A stretch of DNA of 64,000 nt from Sandarakinorhabdus sp. (GCA_020692215.1 JAIMKW010000001.1:842442-906441), one strand, 5' to 3'; shown: positions 45,899 to 55,401, numbered from the stretch's first letter. The notes: generated from the letters alone by a model not told the origin. Numbers and translations are program-made.

Positions 45899-47461
45899 TT
45901 GACGGAACCCATCGCTGTCATCCCGCCGGAGGAAGGCCGCCCGACGTGGCTGGGCCATCCGCGCGGCTTGTTTGTGTTGTTCTTTGCCGAGATGTGGGAG
46001 CGCTTTTCCTATTACGGGATGCGGGCGCTGCTGATCTTCTATCTGGTGCAGCACTGGATGTTCTCGGATTCCGAGGCCAGCGTGATTTATGGCGCCTATA
46101 CGGCGCTGGTTTATATCACGCCGGTGATCGGCGGGTATCTGGCGGATCGCTATCTGGGGCAGCGCAAGGCGGTGCTCTATGGTGCTGTGCTGCTGACCTT
46201 CGGGCACTTTCTGATGGCATTTGAAGGCGATGGCGGACAGGGTGACCCGGCGCTGGGCATCTTCTGGCTGGCGCTGAGTTTTATCATCGTCGGGTCGGGT
46301 TTCCTTAAGGCCAATATCTCGGTGATCGTGGGGCAGCTTTACACGCGCACCGACCCACGGCGGGACCCGGCCTATACCATCTTCTACATGGGGATTAACC
46401 TGGGCGCGGCGCTGGGTGCGCTGGGGGCGGGCTATCTGGGGCAGACATACGGCTGGGCCTATGGCTTTGGTGCCGCGGGCGTGGGGATGCTGCTGGGCCT
46501 GCTGGTGTTCGTTATCGGCAAGCCCTGGCTGGAAGGGCGGGGCGAGCCATCCGATCCGGCACGGCTGGCGCGGCGCATTGCCGGCGTTGCGTTCGAGTGG
46601 TGGCTGTATCTGCTGGGCTTCGTGGCCGTGGGCATTGCCTGGGTGATGGTGCAGAATCAGGCGCTTGTGGGCACGCTTCTGGGTGCTGCCGGGGCAATTC
46701 TGGTGTTGTATGTGCTGTACACGGCGGTGGTGAAGCTGCCGCGTGAAGACCGGGACCGGATTTTTGCGGCGCTGTTCCTGATTTTGGGTTCGATCCTGTT
46801 CTGGGCGCTGTTCGAGCAGGCCGGATCGTCGCTCAACCTGTTCACCGACCGCAGTGTGGATCGCAACATTCTGGGCTGGGAGGTTCCGGCCTCGATGTTC
46901 CAGTCGATCAACGCGATTTATATCGTGCTGCTGGCGCCGCTGTTCGCCATGCTGTGGCTGGGTCTGGCCAAGCGCGGGCTGGAGCCTTCGGCGCCGGCGA
47001 AGTTCGGGCTGGGGCTGTTGCAGCTGGGGCTGGGATTTCTTGTGCTGGTGTGGGGCGCGAGCGCATCGTCAGGAAGCCTGACGCCGGTGATCTTCATCTT
47101 CGCGATTTATCTTTTGCACACCACCGGCGAGCTTTGCCTTTCGCCGGTGGGCCTGTCTGCGATGAACCGGCTTGCGCCGGCGCACATGGCGAGCCTGATC
47201 ATGGGCACCTGGTTCTTCGCTTCGGCCACCGGCAATTTTGCCGCCGGGCTGATCGCGGCGGCGACAGGTGCCGAAGGCGCCGGGCCGGAGCAGGTGATCG
47301 AAGTTTACGCCAATGTCGGCTGGCTGGCTGTGGCTGTGGGGGTTGGCGTTGTTGCCATCTCTCCGCTTATCAGGCGGCTGATGCATCTTGAAACCCTGCA
47401 GGACGACGCCATCCCCGGCGCGTCGCTGGCCGCTGGAGCAATTTCTGGAAAAGTGAACTGA
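45899..47461 (+). CDS. Peptide:proton symporter, POT/PTR family
   Basis: A 520-residue inner-membrane transporter that brings in di- and tripeptides with protons. The POT signature ERFSYYGMRALLIFYL lies near the N-terminus, PVIGGYLADRYLG follows, and FYMGINLGAALGALGAGYLGQ holds the family PTR2 motif. About 14 hydrophobic helices. The start TTG 45899 is six bases after AGGGAG. It is the first gene of a plus-strand run; the amidohydrolase gene follows with a one-base overlap (TGATG), so imported peptides are a likely link. Confidence 0.92.
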   Translation: MTEPIAVIPPEEGRPTWLGHPRGLFVLFFAEMWERFSYYGMRALLIFYLVQHWMFSDSEASVIYGAYTALVYITPVIGGYLADRYLGQRKAVLYGAVLLTFGHFLMAFEGDGGQGDPALGIFWLALSFIIVGSGFLKANISVIVGQLYTRTDPRRDPAYTIFYMGINLGAALGALGAGYLGQTYGWAYGFGAAGVGMLLGLLVFVIGKPWLEGRGEPSDPARLARRIAGVAFEWWLYLLGFVAVGIAWVMVQNQALVGTLLGAAGAILVLYVLYTAVVKLPREDRDRIFAALFLILGSILFWALFEQAGSSLNLFTDRSVDRNILGWEVPASMFQSINAIYIVLLAPLFAMLWLGLAKRGLEPSAPAKFGLGLLQLGLGFLVLVWGASASSGSLTPVIFIFAIYLLHTTGELCLSPVGLSAMNRLAPAHMASLIMGTWFFASATGNFAAGLIAAATGAEGAGPEQVIEVYANVGWLAVAVGVGVVAISPLIRRLMHLETLQDDAIPGASLAAGAISGKVN

Positions 47462-48855
47462 TGCGCGAATTTTCAATCTGTGCGCTGGCGCTGTTGCTGG
47501 CAGGCTGTGCAACGACGGGGCAGCCTGCACCTTCACCGGCTGCCCCGGCCGGCCCGGCGCTGGCGGGTTCCAGCCCGGCGGCGGAATCCGCCCATGTTTC
47601 CACCTATCGGGCCTGGCCGGGTGTGCCGACGGTGATCCGCAATGTGACGATCTTCGATGGCAAGGGCGGCCGGATCGACGGCGGAGCTGTGCGGTTCGAG
47701 AACGGCAGGATTGCCGCCATCGGGCAGAGCGTGCGCGAAGACGGTGCGACCATGATCGACGGCGCGGGCAAGTGGGTGACGCCCGGCATCATCGATATCC
47801 ACTCGCACCTTGGCAATTATCCCTCGCCCGGCGTGCCTTCGCATTCCGACGGCAATGAAGTGACCGGGCCGGTGCGTCCCGAGGTGTGGGCGATTCATTC
47901 GGTCTGGCCGCAGGATCCGGGCTTTGGACGGGCGTTGGCGGGCGGTGTGACCGCGCTGCATATCCTGCCGGGTTCGGCGAACCTGTTCGGCGGGCGTGGC
48001 GCGACCTTGAAGAATGTCTATGGCCGCACCGCGCAGGACATGCTGATGCCGGGCGCGCCCTGGAGCCTGAAGATGGCCTGCGGGGAAAACCCCAAGCGGG
48101 TTTATGGAACGCGCAATCAAATGCCGGGTACCCGAATGGGGAATATCGCGATGACGCGCCAGACCTGGGCCAATGCGCGGGATTATCAGGCGAGACTGAA
48201 AGCCTCCAAGGGCCCGATGAAGCGCGACTTGCAGATGGAAACGCTGGCCGCTGTGCTGGATGGCACGATCCTGATCCAGAACCATTGCTACAGGGCCGAC
48301 GAGATGGCGAACATGATCGCGCTCTCCAAGGAGTTCGGCTACCGGATTGCTGCCTTCCACCATGGTGTGGAAGCCTACAAGATCGCCGATCTGCTGAAGA
48401 CCGAGGGCATTTGCGCGGCGCTATGGGCCGACTGGTATGGCTTCAAGATGGAAAGCTATGACGGGATTCAGGAAAACCTGCCCTTCGTGCATGCGTCTGG
48501 CGCCTGCACCATCACCCATTCGGACGATGCGGACGGCATTCAACGGCTGAATCAGGCGACGGCCAAGGCGCTGGCGCACGGGCGGCGCATGGGGATCAGC
48601 ATCCGTGACGAGGAGGCGTGGACATGGGTTGCCATAAACCCGGCAAAGGCGCTTGGCATATCCGACAAGGTGGGCAGCCTGGAGCCGGGCAAGCAGGCCG
48701 ACGTGGTGCTGTGGAACGGCAACCCGCTGAGCGTTTATTCGCGGCCCGAAAAGGTGTGGGTGGATGGCGCGCTGCTGTTCGATATGAACGATCCGGCGCG
48801 GCAGCCGGTGAGTGACTTCGAGCTTGGCCAGCCTGGCGCAGGAGACCGCAAGTGA
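47461..48855 (+). CDS. Amidohydrolase-family lipoprotein with intact metal site
   Basis: A 464-residue amidohydrolase-superfamily protein with a lipoprotein signal (LALLLAGC, Cys16), followed by a Pro/Ala-rich linker. The metal-binding HSH is at 114-116, and further candidate ligands are His in QNHCYRADEM, His in AFHHGVEAYK and Asp in ITHSDDADG. This is the complete pattern of a dipeptidase/imidazolonepropionase-like enzyme. It is anchored in the membrane facing the periplasm. Its stop overlaps the GTG of the next gene (GTGA), a related protein that lacks the HxH motif. Confidence 0.88.
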   Translation: MREFSICALALLLAGCATTGQPAPSPAAPAGPALAGSSPAAESAHVSTYRAWPGVPTVIRNVTIFDGKGGRIDGGAVRFENGRIAAIGQSVREDGATMIDGAGKWVTPGIIDIHSHLGNYPSPGVPSHSDGNEVTGPVRPEVWAIHSVWPQDPGFGRALAGGVTALHILPGSANLFGGRGATLKNVYGRTAQDMLMPGAPWSLKMACGENPKRVYGTRNQMPGTRMGNIAMTRQTWANARDYQARLKASKGPMKRDLQMETLAAVLDGTILIQNHCYRADEMANMIALSKEFGYRIAAFHHGVEAYKIADLLKTEGICAALWADWYGFKMESYDGIQENLPFVHASGACTITHSDDADGIQRLNQATAKALAHGRRMGISIRDEEAWTWVAINPAKALGISDKVGSLEPGKQADVVLWNGNPLSVYSRPEKVWVDGALLFDMNDPARQPVSDFELGQPGAGDRK

Positions 48856-50153
48856 AAAAGATCCTCTTCGCCCTGATGCTTGCGGCCACGCTTCCGGCGG
48901 CCGCGCAGGACGCCATCGCCATTGTTGGCGGCAAGGTCGTCACCAACGCAGGCGCGCCCATCGAGGGCGGCGTCGTTTTGATGAACGATGGCATCGTGAT
49001 GGCTGTGGGGCCTGCGGGGACTGCGGTTCCGGCAAATTACCGGATCGTGGATGCGGCCGGAAAATGGGTGACCCCGGGCATCGTTGCCGGCCTGAGCCAG
49101 ATCGGCACCGCCGAGGTGAACAGCGAGGACAGCGCCAACGACAATGTTGCGCGCCAGTCTCCGGCATCTGCCGCGCTGATGCTGGAGGGGGCCTTCAACC
49201 CCAATGAGACATCCATTGCGATCAATCGCGCCGAAGGCGTGACAACGGCCATCGTCGGCTCGGCGCCCGGGCGGACGCTTTTTGCCGGGCAGGGCTATGT
49301 GGTGTCGCTTGCCGAAGGGCGGACACAGCCGCTGCGCCCGCGTGCGTTCCAGTATGTGGCCTATGGCGAGCGCGGGGCACAGCTGGCGGGAGGCTCCAGG
49401 CCATCGGCGTGGATCGAGATCACCAATGCGCTGGAAGAGGCGCGCAGGGTGCAGCAGGGCAAGGCCGGCGACCGCGACCAGACCCGTGATCTGCGCCTGA
49501 CGCGCGAGGATGCCGAGGCGCTGACACTGGTGCTCCGCAGTGCCCAGCCGCTGCTGGTGCGGGTGGACCGGGCATCCGACATAAGGCAGGTTCTGAAGCT
49601 GCCCAGCATGTATCCGGGGCTGCAACTGGTGCTGGTTTCGGCGAGCGAGGGCTGGATGGTGGCCGACGAGATCGCCCGGGCAGGGGTGCCGGTGATCACG
49701 TTGGGCATGAACAACCGTCCCGAGCGCTTCGAGGTGCTTGGGGCGACGATGTCGAATGTGGGGCGCATGGTTGCGGCCGGCGTGAAGGTAGCGCTGGGAG
49801 TTCCTGATCTTGATGCGTCGTTCCAGCCGCGCAACCTGCCGCACTATGCCGGAAACATGGTGGCGCAGGGACGGCTGCCGGGCGGGGCCGGGCTGACATG
49901 GGACCAGGCCTTTGCCGCCATCAGCCGCACGCCGGCGGAGATTTTCGGGCTTTCGGATCATGGCATTCTGCGCCGGGGGGCGCAGGCGGATATCGTGATC
50001 TGGTCCGGTGATCCGCTGGAGCTTTCGAGCCATCCCGAACAGCTGTATATAAACGGAACATCGCAAAGCCTGGAAAGCCGGCAGACACAGCTGGCGCGGC
50101 GCTATATGCCGGGCCGTGACCGGACAAATCTGCCAGAGGGCTACCGGCGCTAG
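48852..50153 (+). CDS. Amidohydrolase-fold protein with degenerate metal site
   Basis: A 433-residue exported protein (signal MKKILFALMLAATLPAAAQ) with the same fold as its neighbour: KWVTPGI is followed in the neighbour by DIHSH, but here by AGLSQ, so both histidines of the HxH metal motif are replaced. No other histidine-rich metal motif replaces it, although the C-terminal amidohydrolase segment (RRGAQADIVIWSGDPLELSSHPE) is conserved. It is probably a catalytically dead partner or a protein with a different activity. The GTG start overlaps the stop of the intact paralogue, so the two are made together. The protein is complete, without frameshift. Confidence 0.85.
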   Translation: MKKILFALMLAATLPAAAQDAIAIVGGKVVTNAGAPIEGGVVLMNDGIVMAVGPAGTAVPANYRIVDAAGKWVTPGIVAGLSQIGTAEVNSEDSANDNVARQSPASAALMLEGAFNPNETSIAINRAEGVTTAIVGSAPGRTLFAGQGYVVSLAEGRTQPLRPRAFQYVAYGERGAQLAGGSRPSAWIEITNALEEARRVQQGKAGDRDQTRDLRLTREDAEALTLVLRSAQPLLVRVDRASDIRQVLKLPSMYPGLQLVLVSASEGWMVADEIARAGVPVITLGMNNRPERFEVLGATMSNVGRMVAAGVKVALGVPDLDASFQPRNLPHYAGNMVAQGRLPGGAGLTWDQAFAAISRTPAEIFGLSDHGILRRGAQADIVIWSGDPLELSSHPEQLYINGTSQSLESRQTQLARRYMPGRDRTNLPEGYRR

Positions 50154-50178
50154 GGTTGCCGCAAAGGGGAGAACCGGG

Positions 50179-50868
50179 ATGACCTTGTTCGTTGTGCTGA
50201 TTTTGGGCTTCGTGGTGACGCACATCGGGATGGCAACGCCGCCGATCCGCGACGGGCTGGTGGCGAAGCTGGGCGAGAAGGGCTTTCAGGCGCTGTATGC
50301 CGTGGTTTCGCTGGCGCTGCTGATTGGCGCGATCCAGGTGTACAAGGGGCTTGAGCCGCAGATCCTGTGGGTGGCGCCGACCGGGGCCTGGCATGTGGCC
50401 ACGCTGGTGATGCTGCTGGCGTCTATCCTGATGGTGGGATCGTTTACGCCGGCCAACAAGGCGCTGGCCGGTGTTCCGGCGACCGACCGGCCGGCAAGCG
50501 GCATGATGCGGATTACCCGGCACCCGATGATGTGGGCCTTTGCCCTCTGGGCCGTGGTGCACGCGACACTTTCGGGCAGCCTGCCGACCGTTATCCTGGC
50601 GGGTTCGCTGGGGGCGCTGGCGCTGCTGGGGGCGGCGCATCAGGACATGAAGAAGCGCCGGCTGATTGGGGAAAGCTGGGCACGCTATCAGGCCGAGACC
50701 AGCTTCTGGCCGCTGGGCGCTCAGCTTTCGGGCAAGCAGCCGTGGAGCGCCTTGTGGCCCGGCCTGTTTCCGGTGGCGGGCGGCGTTGCGCTGTGGCTGC
50801 TGCTGACATTCGTGCATCCGGTGCTGATGGAGGCGCCGGTGGTTCCACCATGGGGATTTGGGCAATGA
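50179..50868 (+). CDS. NnrU-family membrane protein
   Basis: A 229-residue inner-membrane protein with about six helices. The N-terminus MTLFVVLILGFVVTHIGMA and the motif RITRHPMMWAFALWAVVH match the NnrU/isoprenylcysteine-methyltransferase-like group (PF07298). Members occur near denitrification genes but also, as here, without them, so no nitrogen role should be assumed. ATG 50179 follows GGGGAGAACCGGG. The stop overlaps the SDR start by 4 bases (ATGA). Confidence 0.82.
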   Translation: MTLFVVLILGFVVTHIGMATPPIRDGLVAKLGEKGFQALYAVVSLALLIGAIQVYKGLEPQILWVAPTGAWHVATLVMLLASILMVGSFTPANKALAGVPATDRPASGMMRITRHPMMWAFALWAVVHATLSGSLPTVILAGSLGALALLGAAHQDMKKRRLIGESWARYQAETSFWPLGAQLSGKQPWSALWPGLFPVAGGVALWLLLTFVHPVLMEAPVVPPWGFGQ

Positions 50869-51686
50869 GCGATGTTGGGACTGTGGCCGGAGATTTCGCT
50901 GGACAGCGGATCTGGATAACCGGCGCGTCGTCGGGCATCGGCGCGGGGATGGCGCGCGCCTTCGGGAAGGCCGGGGCAACCATCATCCTTTCCGGCCGGA
51001 ACCGCGAGGCGCTGGCCGCCGTGGCAGCCGATGTGCCCGACGCTGTGATTGTGCCCTTCGAGGTGACGGATCTGGCGGCGCTGCCGGCCATCGTGCACCA
51101 TGTGGGCCATGTGGATGTGCTGATCAACAACGCCGGAATTTCGCAGCGCGGGCTGTGCGAGGACACGGTGATGGATGTTTACCGCACCATCATGGAAGTG
51201 GATTTCTTTGCGCCCGTTGCGCTGACGAAGCTGGTGCTGCCCGCCATGCTGGAGCGGGGCAGCGGGCATATCGCCGTGACAGCAAGCGTTGCCGGCAAGG
51301 TCGGTTCGCCGCAGCGCACCGGCTATTCGGCGGCCAAGCATGCGGTGATGGGCTTTTACGATTCGCTGCGCACCGAAGTGGCGCATCGCGGCGTGCAGGT
51401 AACGACGATCGTGCCCGGCTTTGTGCGCACCGAAATCGGCGCGCGGGCGCTGACAGGCGATGGCAGTGTGAAGGGCGCCGGCGATGATGATGTGGACGCC
51501 GGCATTTCGGCCGACGAGGCGGGCGCCATCATCCTGGCCGGGTTCGCGGCCGGGCTGCGCGAGATCCAGGTTGGCGGCAACGGGCCGGAAATGGCCCTGC
51601 TGGATCTGAAGCGGCACAACCCGGACGCCCTGTTCGACCTGATGGGGCAGATGGGGCAGGCTGTCGTGCAGAAATTCAAGGGCTGA
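50865..51686 (+). CDS. Short-chain dehydrogenase/reductase
   Basis: A 273-residue SDR enzyme with the coenzyme-binding TGASSGIGAGMA, the NNAG strand (DVLINNAGISQRG) and the active-site Ser/Tyr/Lys in GHIAVTASVAGK...GYSAAKHAVMG. It resembles the classical SDR group that includes DHRS7-type reductases. The start at ATG 50865 overlaps the NnrU stop. The gene is followed six bases later by an uncharacterised gene; together they may modify a lipid or other membrane-near carbonyl compound (inference). Confidence 0.9.
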   Translation: MSDVGTVAGDFAGQRIWITGASSGIGAGMARAFGKAGATIILSGRNREALAAVAADVPDAVIVPFEVTDLAALPAIVHHVGHVDVLINNAGISQRGLCEDTVMDVYRTIMEVDFFAPVALTKLVLPAMLERGSGHIAVTASVAGKVGSPQRTGYSAAKHAVMGFYDSLRTEVAHRGVQVTTIVPGFVRTEIGARALTGDGSVKGAGDDDVDAGISADEAGAIILAGFAAGLREIQVGGNGPEMALLDLKRHNPDALFDLMGQMGQAVVQKFKG

Positions 51687-51692
51687 GCGGCG

Positions 51693-52445
51693 ATGGGAAA
51701 AAGTGCGAACTGGCCGGGAATGGCGCACCGCGAGGTTCGTGGCAGGATCGAATACACCAGCCGCAAGCCGGGGCTTGAGGGCGCTGTTCGGGGCGGGGAG
51801 CATTTTGCCTTTACCCACCACACGGACGGGCGCACGACATTGCGCGCGCATTGCTGCATCGAAGAACCGGCGCCAACCGTGATGCGCGACATCATCTATT
51901 CGCTGGACGAGGCCGGGCGGCCGTTTGATTGCCTGGTGCGGCTGACGGTGGGCGACCGCTTCATGGGGGCAGGCATGGTGGTGTTCGATCATGCAGCCGG
52001 GACGGTTTCGTGCGACAGCCATGGGCCGACCATCGGCAGGCTGCAGCAGACGCTGCCGATCGGCGGGCATCTGGACGGGTTTGGCACCCACCCTATCGTC
52101 GGTGACGCCTATATGACGAAGTGCATGGACCTTTCCAAAGGCCCGCACCGGCGCGAGATCCGCTGCCTGTTGCCATCGCCAGACCACCGGGGGGCAACGC
52201 CGCCGATGATTGCCGAAGTGCGGATCGGGCTGGAATATGTGGGCGATGAGCAGGCCGTTTGCGCAGCGGGCACATTTGCCTGCCACCATTTCCGCTTTGT
52301 CGATGAAAGCGCTGGCGGCATGGGCGGGAAGGAGCACCCGGTTTACGACATGTGGGTGACAGCGGACGACGACCGGCTGTTCGTGAGGGGCGGCGTTGGG
52401 GGCTATATGGCGACCTGGTACGAACTGGTGGAGCTGGATCGCTGA
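51693..52445 (+). CDS. Uncharacterised protein
   Basis: A 250-residue soluble protein with no signal peptide and no family I recognise. It is rich in predicted beta strands (TTLRAHCCIEE, FDCLVRLTVGDRFMGAGMVVFDH, CHHFRFVDES) and ends GGYMATWYELVELDR. Several cysteine/histidine pairs (AHCC, ACHHF) are notable but do not form a known motif. It lies six bases after the SDR gene on the same strand, so it probably acts in the same pathway. Its stop is one base from the convergent AbgT gene end. Confidence 0.8.
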   Translation: MGKSANWPGMAHREVRGRIEYTSRKPGLEGAVRGGEHFAFTHHTDGRTTLRAHCCIEEPAPTVMRDIIYSLDEAGRPFDCLVRLTVGDRFMGAGMVVFDHAAGTVSCDSHGPTIGRLQQTLPIGGHLDGFGTHPIVGDAYMTKCMDLSKGPHRREIRCLLPSPDHRGATPPMIAEVRIGLEYVGDEQAVCAAGTFACHHFRFVDESAGGMGGKEHPVYDMWVTADDDRLFVRGGVGGYMATWYELVELDR

Positions 52446-52446
52446 G

Positions 52447-53964
52447 CTAGCCTGGTGATGACAGCAGGCCGACCCCCGGGCCGAACGGTGTTCCGCTGAC
52501 CACGAACAGGATGAGGAGCGTGGTGCCGGCGAGAAAGAAGCCGATCGAGTAGGGGAGCATCGTGGCGATCATCGAGCCGATGCTGAAATGAGGCACATAG
52601 CGGGCGGCGAACACGAGGATGAGCGGGAAATAGACCATCATGGGGGTGATGATGTTGGTGACGCTGTCGCCCACCCGATAGGCCCCTTGCGTGATTTCGG
52701 GCGCTATGCCGACGAGCATGAACATGGGCACGAAGATGGGGGCGAGAAGCGCCCATTTGGCGCTGGCCGAGCCGATGAACAGGTTCACGAAGGCCGACAG
52801 GATGACGATGCCCACGACGAGGGGAACCGGCCCTGCGCCGGTTGCCTTCAGCACATCGGCACCGGATACCGCAAGCAGGATGCCGAGATTGGACCAGGCA
52901 AAAAGCGCGAGGAAATGCGCGGCAACGAAGGCGAGGATGATATAGAGCGCCATGCTGGCGATCGTTTCCTCCACCAGGCGGATGGCATCGTCGGAGGACT
53001 GGATGGTGCCCATTGCCCGGCCATAGACAAGGCCCAGGATGGCGAAGCTTATCGCGAGGATTGCCACCACCGAGCGGAAGAAGGGCTCAAGCGTTCCGGT
53101 TGCCGGATCGCGCAGGATGGCGCCTTCCGGCACCGTGAGGAGCAGAATTGCTGCCACGATAGCGAGGCCGGCCCAGCCGGTGCGGGCGAGCGCGCGGCTG
53201 GTTGTTGCATCGGCCGCACCCAGAGACATTGGCTGAAAATCGGCATCCGGATGCCAGGTGCCGAGCCTTGGTTCGACAATGCGCATGGAAATGAAGGCGC
53301 CGACGATGCTGAACAGCGGCACCAGACCGGCCATCAGGAACCAGTTGGCTGTGGCCGGGAGGCTGAGGCCTGGCTGGAGCATCCTGCCCGCCAGTTCGGT
53401 GATGCCGACCAGCAGCGGATCGAGCCCGGTGATGAAGAGATTGGCGGAATAGCCGCCCGACACACCGGCAAAGGCGGCCGCGATGCCCGCGACGGGGTGG
53501 CGCCCGACGGCCGCATAAATGGCAGCGGCGAGCGGCGGAAGGATGATGAAACCGGCATCGGATGCGATCGACGACATGATGCCGACAAAAACCGTGACGA
53601 GGGGAAGAAGGCCCGGACGGACACGGCGGATGAGGCCGCCAAGTGCAGCCGATATCAGCCCGGACCGCTCGGCGAGGCCGACGCCCATCATGACGGTGAG
53701 CACAGTTCCCAGCGGCGGAAAGGTGGCGAAGGTGGTTGGCATTTCCATCAGCAGGCGGCGGATGAATTCGGCCTGCAGCAGATTCTGCGCCTTCACGGTT
53801 TCGCCTGTGCCCGGGTGCAGCACTGAAAGACCGAAGCCGCTTGCGGCAACCGAGATGAGGATGATGGCAAGGCTGAGCCACAGGAACAGCATGACGGCGT
53901 TGGGGATGCGGTTACCGACCCGTTCAATCCAGTCGAGCATATCTGGCAGCGCCCCCCCGGCCAT
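52447..53964 (-). CDS. AbgT-family transporter
   Basis: A 505-residue inner-membrane transporter of the AbgT family, named for E. coli p-aminobenzoyl-glutamate uptake; other members export antifolates. The N-terminus WIERVGNRIPNAVMLFLWLS is characteristic, and family segments SSIASDAGFIILPPLAAAIY and AFVNLFIGSASAKWALLAPIFVPM are clear. About 11 to 13 helices, including hairpins. The start is uncertain: ATG 53964 was chosen, ATG 53940 is possible. It faces the peptide/amidohydrolase run tail to tail with a one-base gap; a role in dipeptide or amide uptake is inference. Confidence 0.92.
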   Translation of the reverse strand: MAGGALPDMLDWIERVGNRIPNAVMLFLWLSLAIILISVAASGFGLSVLHPGTGETVKAQNLLQAEFIRRLLMEMPTTFATFPPLGTVLTVMMGVGLAERSGLISAALGGLIRRVRPGLLPLVTVFVGIMSSIASDAGFIILPPLAAAIYAAVGRHPVAGIAAAFAGVSGGYSANLFITGLDPLLVGITELAGRMLQPGLSLPATANWFLMAGLVPLFSIVGAFISMRIVEPRLGTWHPDADFQPMSLGAADATTSRALARTGWAGLAIVAAILLLTVPEGAILRDPATGTLEPFFRSVVAILAISFAILGLVYGRAMGTIQSSDDAIRLVEETIASMALYIILAFVAAHFLALFAWSNLGILLAVSGADVLKATGAGPVPLVVGIVILSAFVNLFIGSASAKWALLAPIFVPMFMLVGIAPEITQGAYRVGDSVTNIITPMMVYFPLILVFAARYVPHFSIGSMIATMLPYSIGFFLAGTTLLILFVVSGTPFGPGVGLLSSPG

Positions 53965-54027
53965 GTGCAATGGGCGGCAGTTTAGGGGGTATCGGGCGCT
54001 GAGCAAGAAACGAAATGGGGTGCCATT

Positions 54028-55401
54028 GTGACGGCGCTGTGCCAGCATGGCGGCGTGACCAACGCAAGGATCATCATGGTGGCCGCGACGGCGGCGCTGG
54101 GGATCGCCCTGGGGCTGGCGGCGGATGCCGCCGGTGTGCAGCCCATGCTGTGGGTCCCTGTTCTTTTGACTGTAATCTTCCTCGTCTATCGGGCGCTTGA
54201 TGCGCCCCTACCATCTGATGAACAGCCCGTGCCGCTGAGGCCGCGGCCCGGCTTTCCACTTGGTCAGCCTCCCCGTGAGCCGGTGGCTGCGGCTGACAGG
54301 ATCGGGATCGACGCGCTGGCCGATCCATCGCTGGTGATTTCGGCCGAATGGCGGGTGCTGGCTGCCAACGAGGGCGCGCTTGGCCTGTTCGGGCAGCGGA
54401 TCGTGGGGGCGGATCTGCGGCAGACCGTTCGGCATCCGGTTGTGCTGGATGCCGTTCGGCTGGCGATGCAGGGGCAGAGCCCTTCGCTGCGGGAGGTGAC
54501 GACGCTGGGTGCGCGCGATGGTGCCTTCCGGGTGCGGGTTGTGGCGCTGGAAGATGCCCGGCTGTTGCTGACGTTTACCGATGTGACCCAGGCCCGGCTG
54601 ACGGAGCGGATGCGGGTCGATTTCGTGGCCAACGCCAGCCATGAACTGCGCACGCCGCTGGCCAACATATCGGGCTTCATCGAAACGCTGCTGGGCCCCG
54701 CGGCCGAGGACGAGCCGGCGCGGCGGCGGTTTCTGGACATCATGAGCCGGGAGGCCGGCCGGATGTCGCGGCTGATCGATGACCTGCTTTCGCTGTCGAG
54801 GATCGAACTGGACAAATATGTGCGGCCGCAGACGATGCTGGATCTGCCGCCGCTGCTGTCGGACGTGGGGAAGACTTTGGCGATGCGGCTGGAAGGCGAT
54901 GGCCGCAAGCTGATGCTGGAGGTGGAGCATGACCTGCCCCAGGTGGTGGCCGACCGCGACCAGATTTTGCAGGTGCTGCACAATCTGGTTTCCAATGCGC
55001 TGAAATATGGCCGCACCGGAACCCCGATCTGGGTATCGGCCGTGTGCGAGCCGGTGACACGCGGTGAAGAGATGGTCCGGGTTTCGGTGCGCGACGAGGG
55101 CGATGGGATTGCGCCCGAACATCTGCCGCGGCTGACGGAGCGCTTTTACCGGATCGATACCGGCCGATCGCGATCGATGGGGGGCACCGGGCTGGGGCTG
55201 GCCATCGTGAAGCATATCGTGGAGCGCCACCGCGGGCGGCTGGATATCAGCAGCCGGCAGGGGGAGGGAACGGTGGTTTCCTTCCTGCTGCCTATCCACC
55301 CGCAGACAGGCCGTTTCGCCGAGACAGACAGCGGACCGGGGCCGGCATCTGAATCGCCTTCTGGTTCAACGTCACAAAACCGCAATGAGTCGGTAACATA
55401 A
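54028..55401 (+). CDS. phoR: Phosphate-regulon sensor histidine kinase PhoR
   Basis: PhoR is the membrane sensor kinase that phosphorylates PhoB when phosphate is scarce. The 457-residue protein has two N-terminal membrane segments (IMVAATAALGIALGLAADA and MLWVPVLLTVIFLVY), a short PAS-like domain (about 95-195), the phospho-acceptor box NASHELRTPLANISG and the ATP-binding motifs NLVSNALKYG, DEGDGIAPEH and GGTGLGLAIVKH. The start is GTG 54028, or less likely GTG 54055. It opens the pst operon. I saw no clear Pho box upstream. Confidence 0.93.
   Translation: MTALCQHGGVTNARIIMVAATAALGIALGLAADAAGVQPMLWVPVLLTVIFLVYRALDAPLPSDEQPVPLRPRPGFPLGQPPREPVAAADRIGIDALADPSLVISAEWRVLAANEGALGLFGQRIVGADLRQTVRHPVVLDAVRLAMQGQSPSLREVTTLGARDGAFRVRVVALEDARLLLTFTDVTQARLTERMRVDFVANASHELRTPLANISGFIETLLGPAAEDEPARRRFLDIMSREAGRMSRLIDDLLSLSRIELDKYVRPQTMLDLPPLLSDVGKTLAMRLEGDGRKLMLEVEHDLPQVVADRDQILQVLHNLVSNALKYGRTGTPIWVSAVCEPVTRGEEMVRVSVRDEGDGIAPEHLPRLTERFYRIDTGRSRSMGGTGLGLAIVKHIVERHRGRLDISSRQGEGTVVSFLLPIHPQTGRFAETDSGPGPASESPSGSTSQNRNESVT

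Noticed and set aside
48852..50153. Pseudogene call for the second amidohydrolase
   Set aside because: The frame is complete, starts with a signal peptide and overlaps the previous gene; only the metal motif is lost, which fits a pseudoenzyme rather than decay.
50179..50868. Denitrification locus because of the NnrU-like gene
   Set aside because: No nir, nor or regulator genes are near; the family is found in many non-denitrifiers.
53965..54027. Pho box upstream of phoR
   Set aside because: No two direct CTGTCAT-like repeats were found here or before pstS; a degenerate box cannot be excluded by eye.
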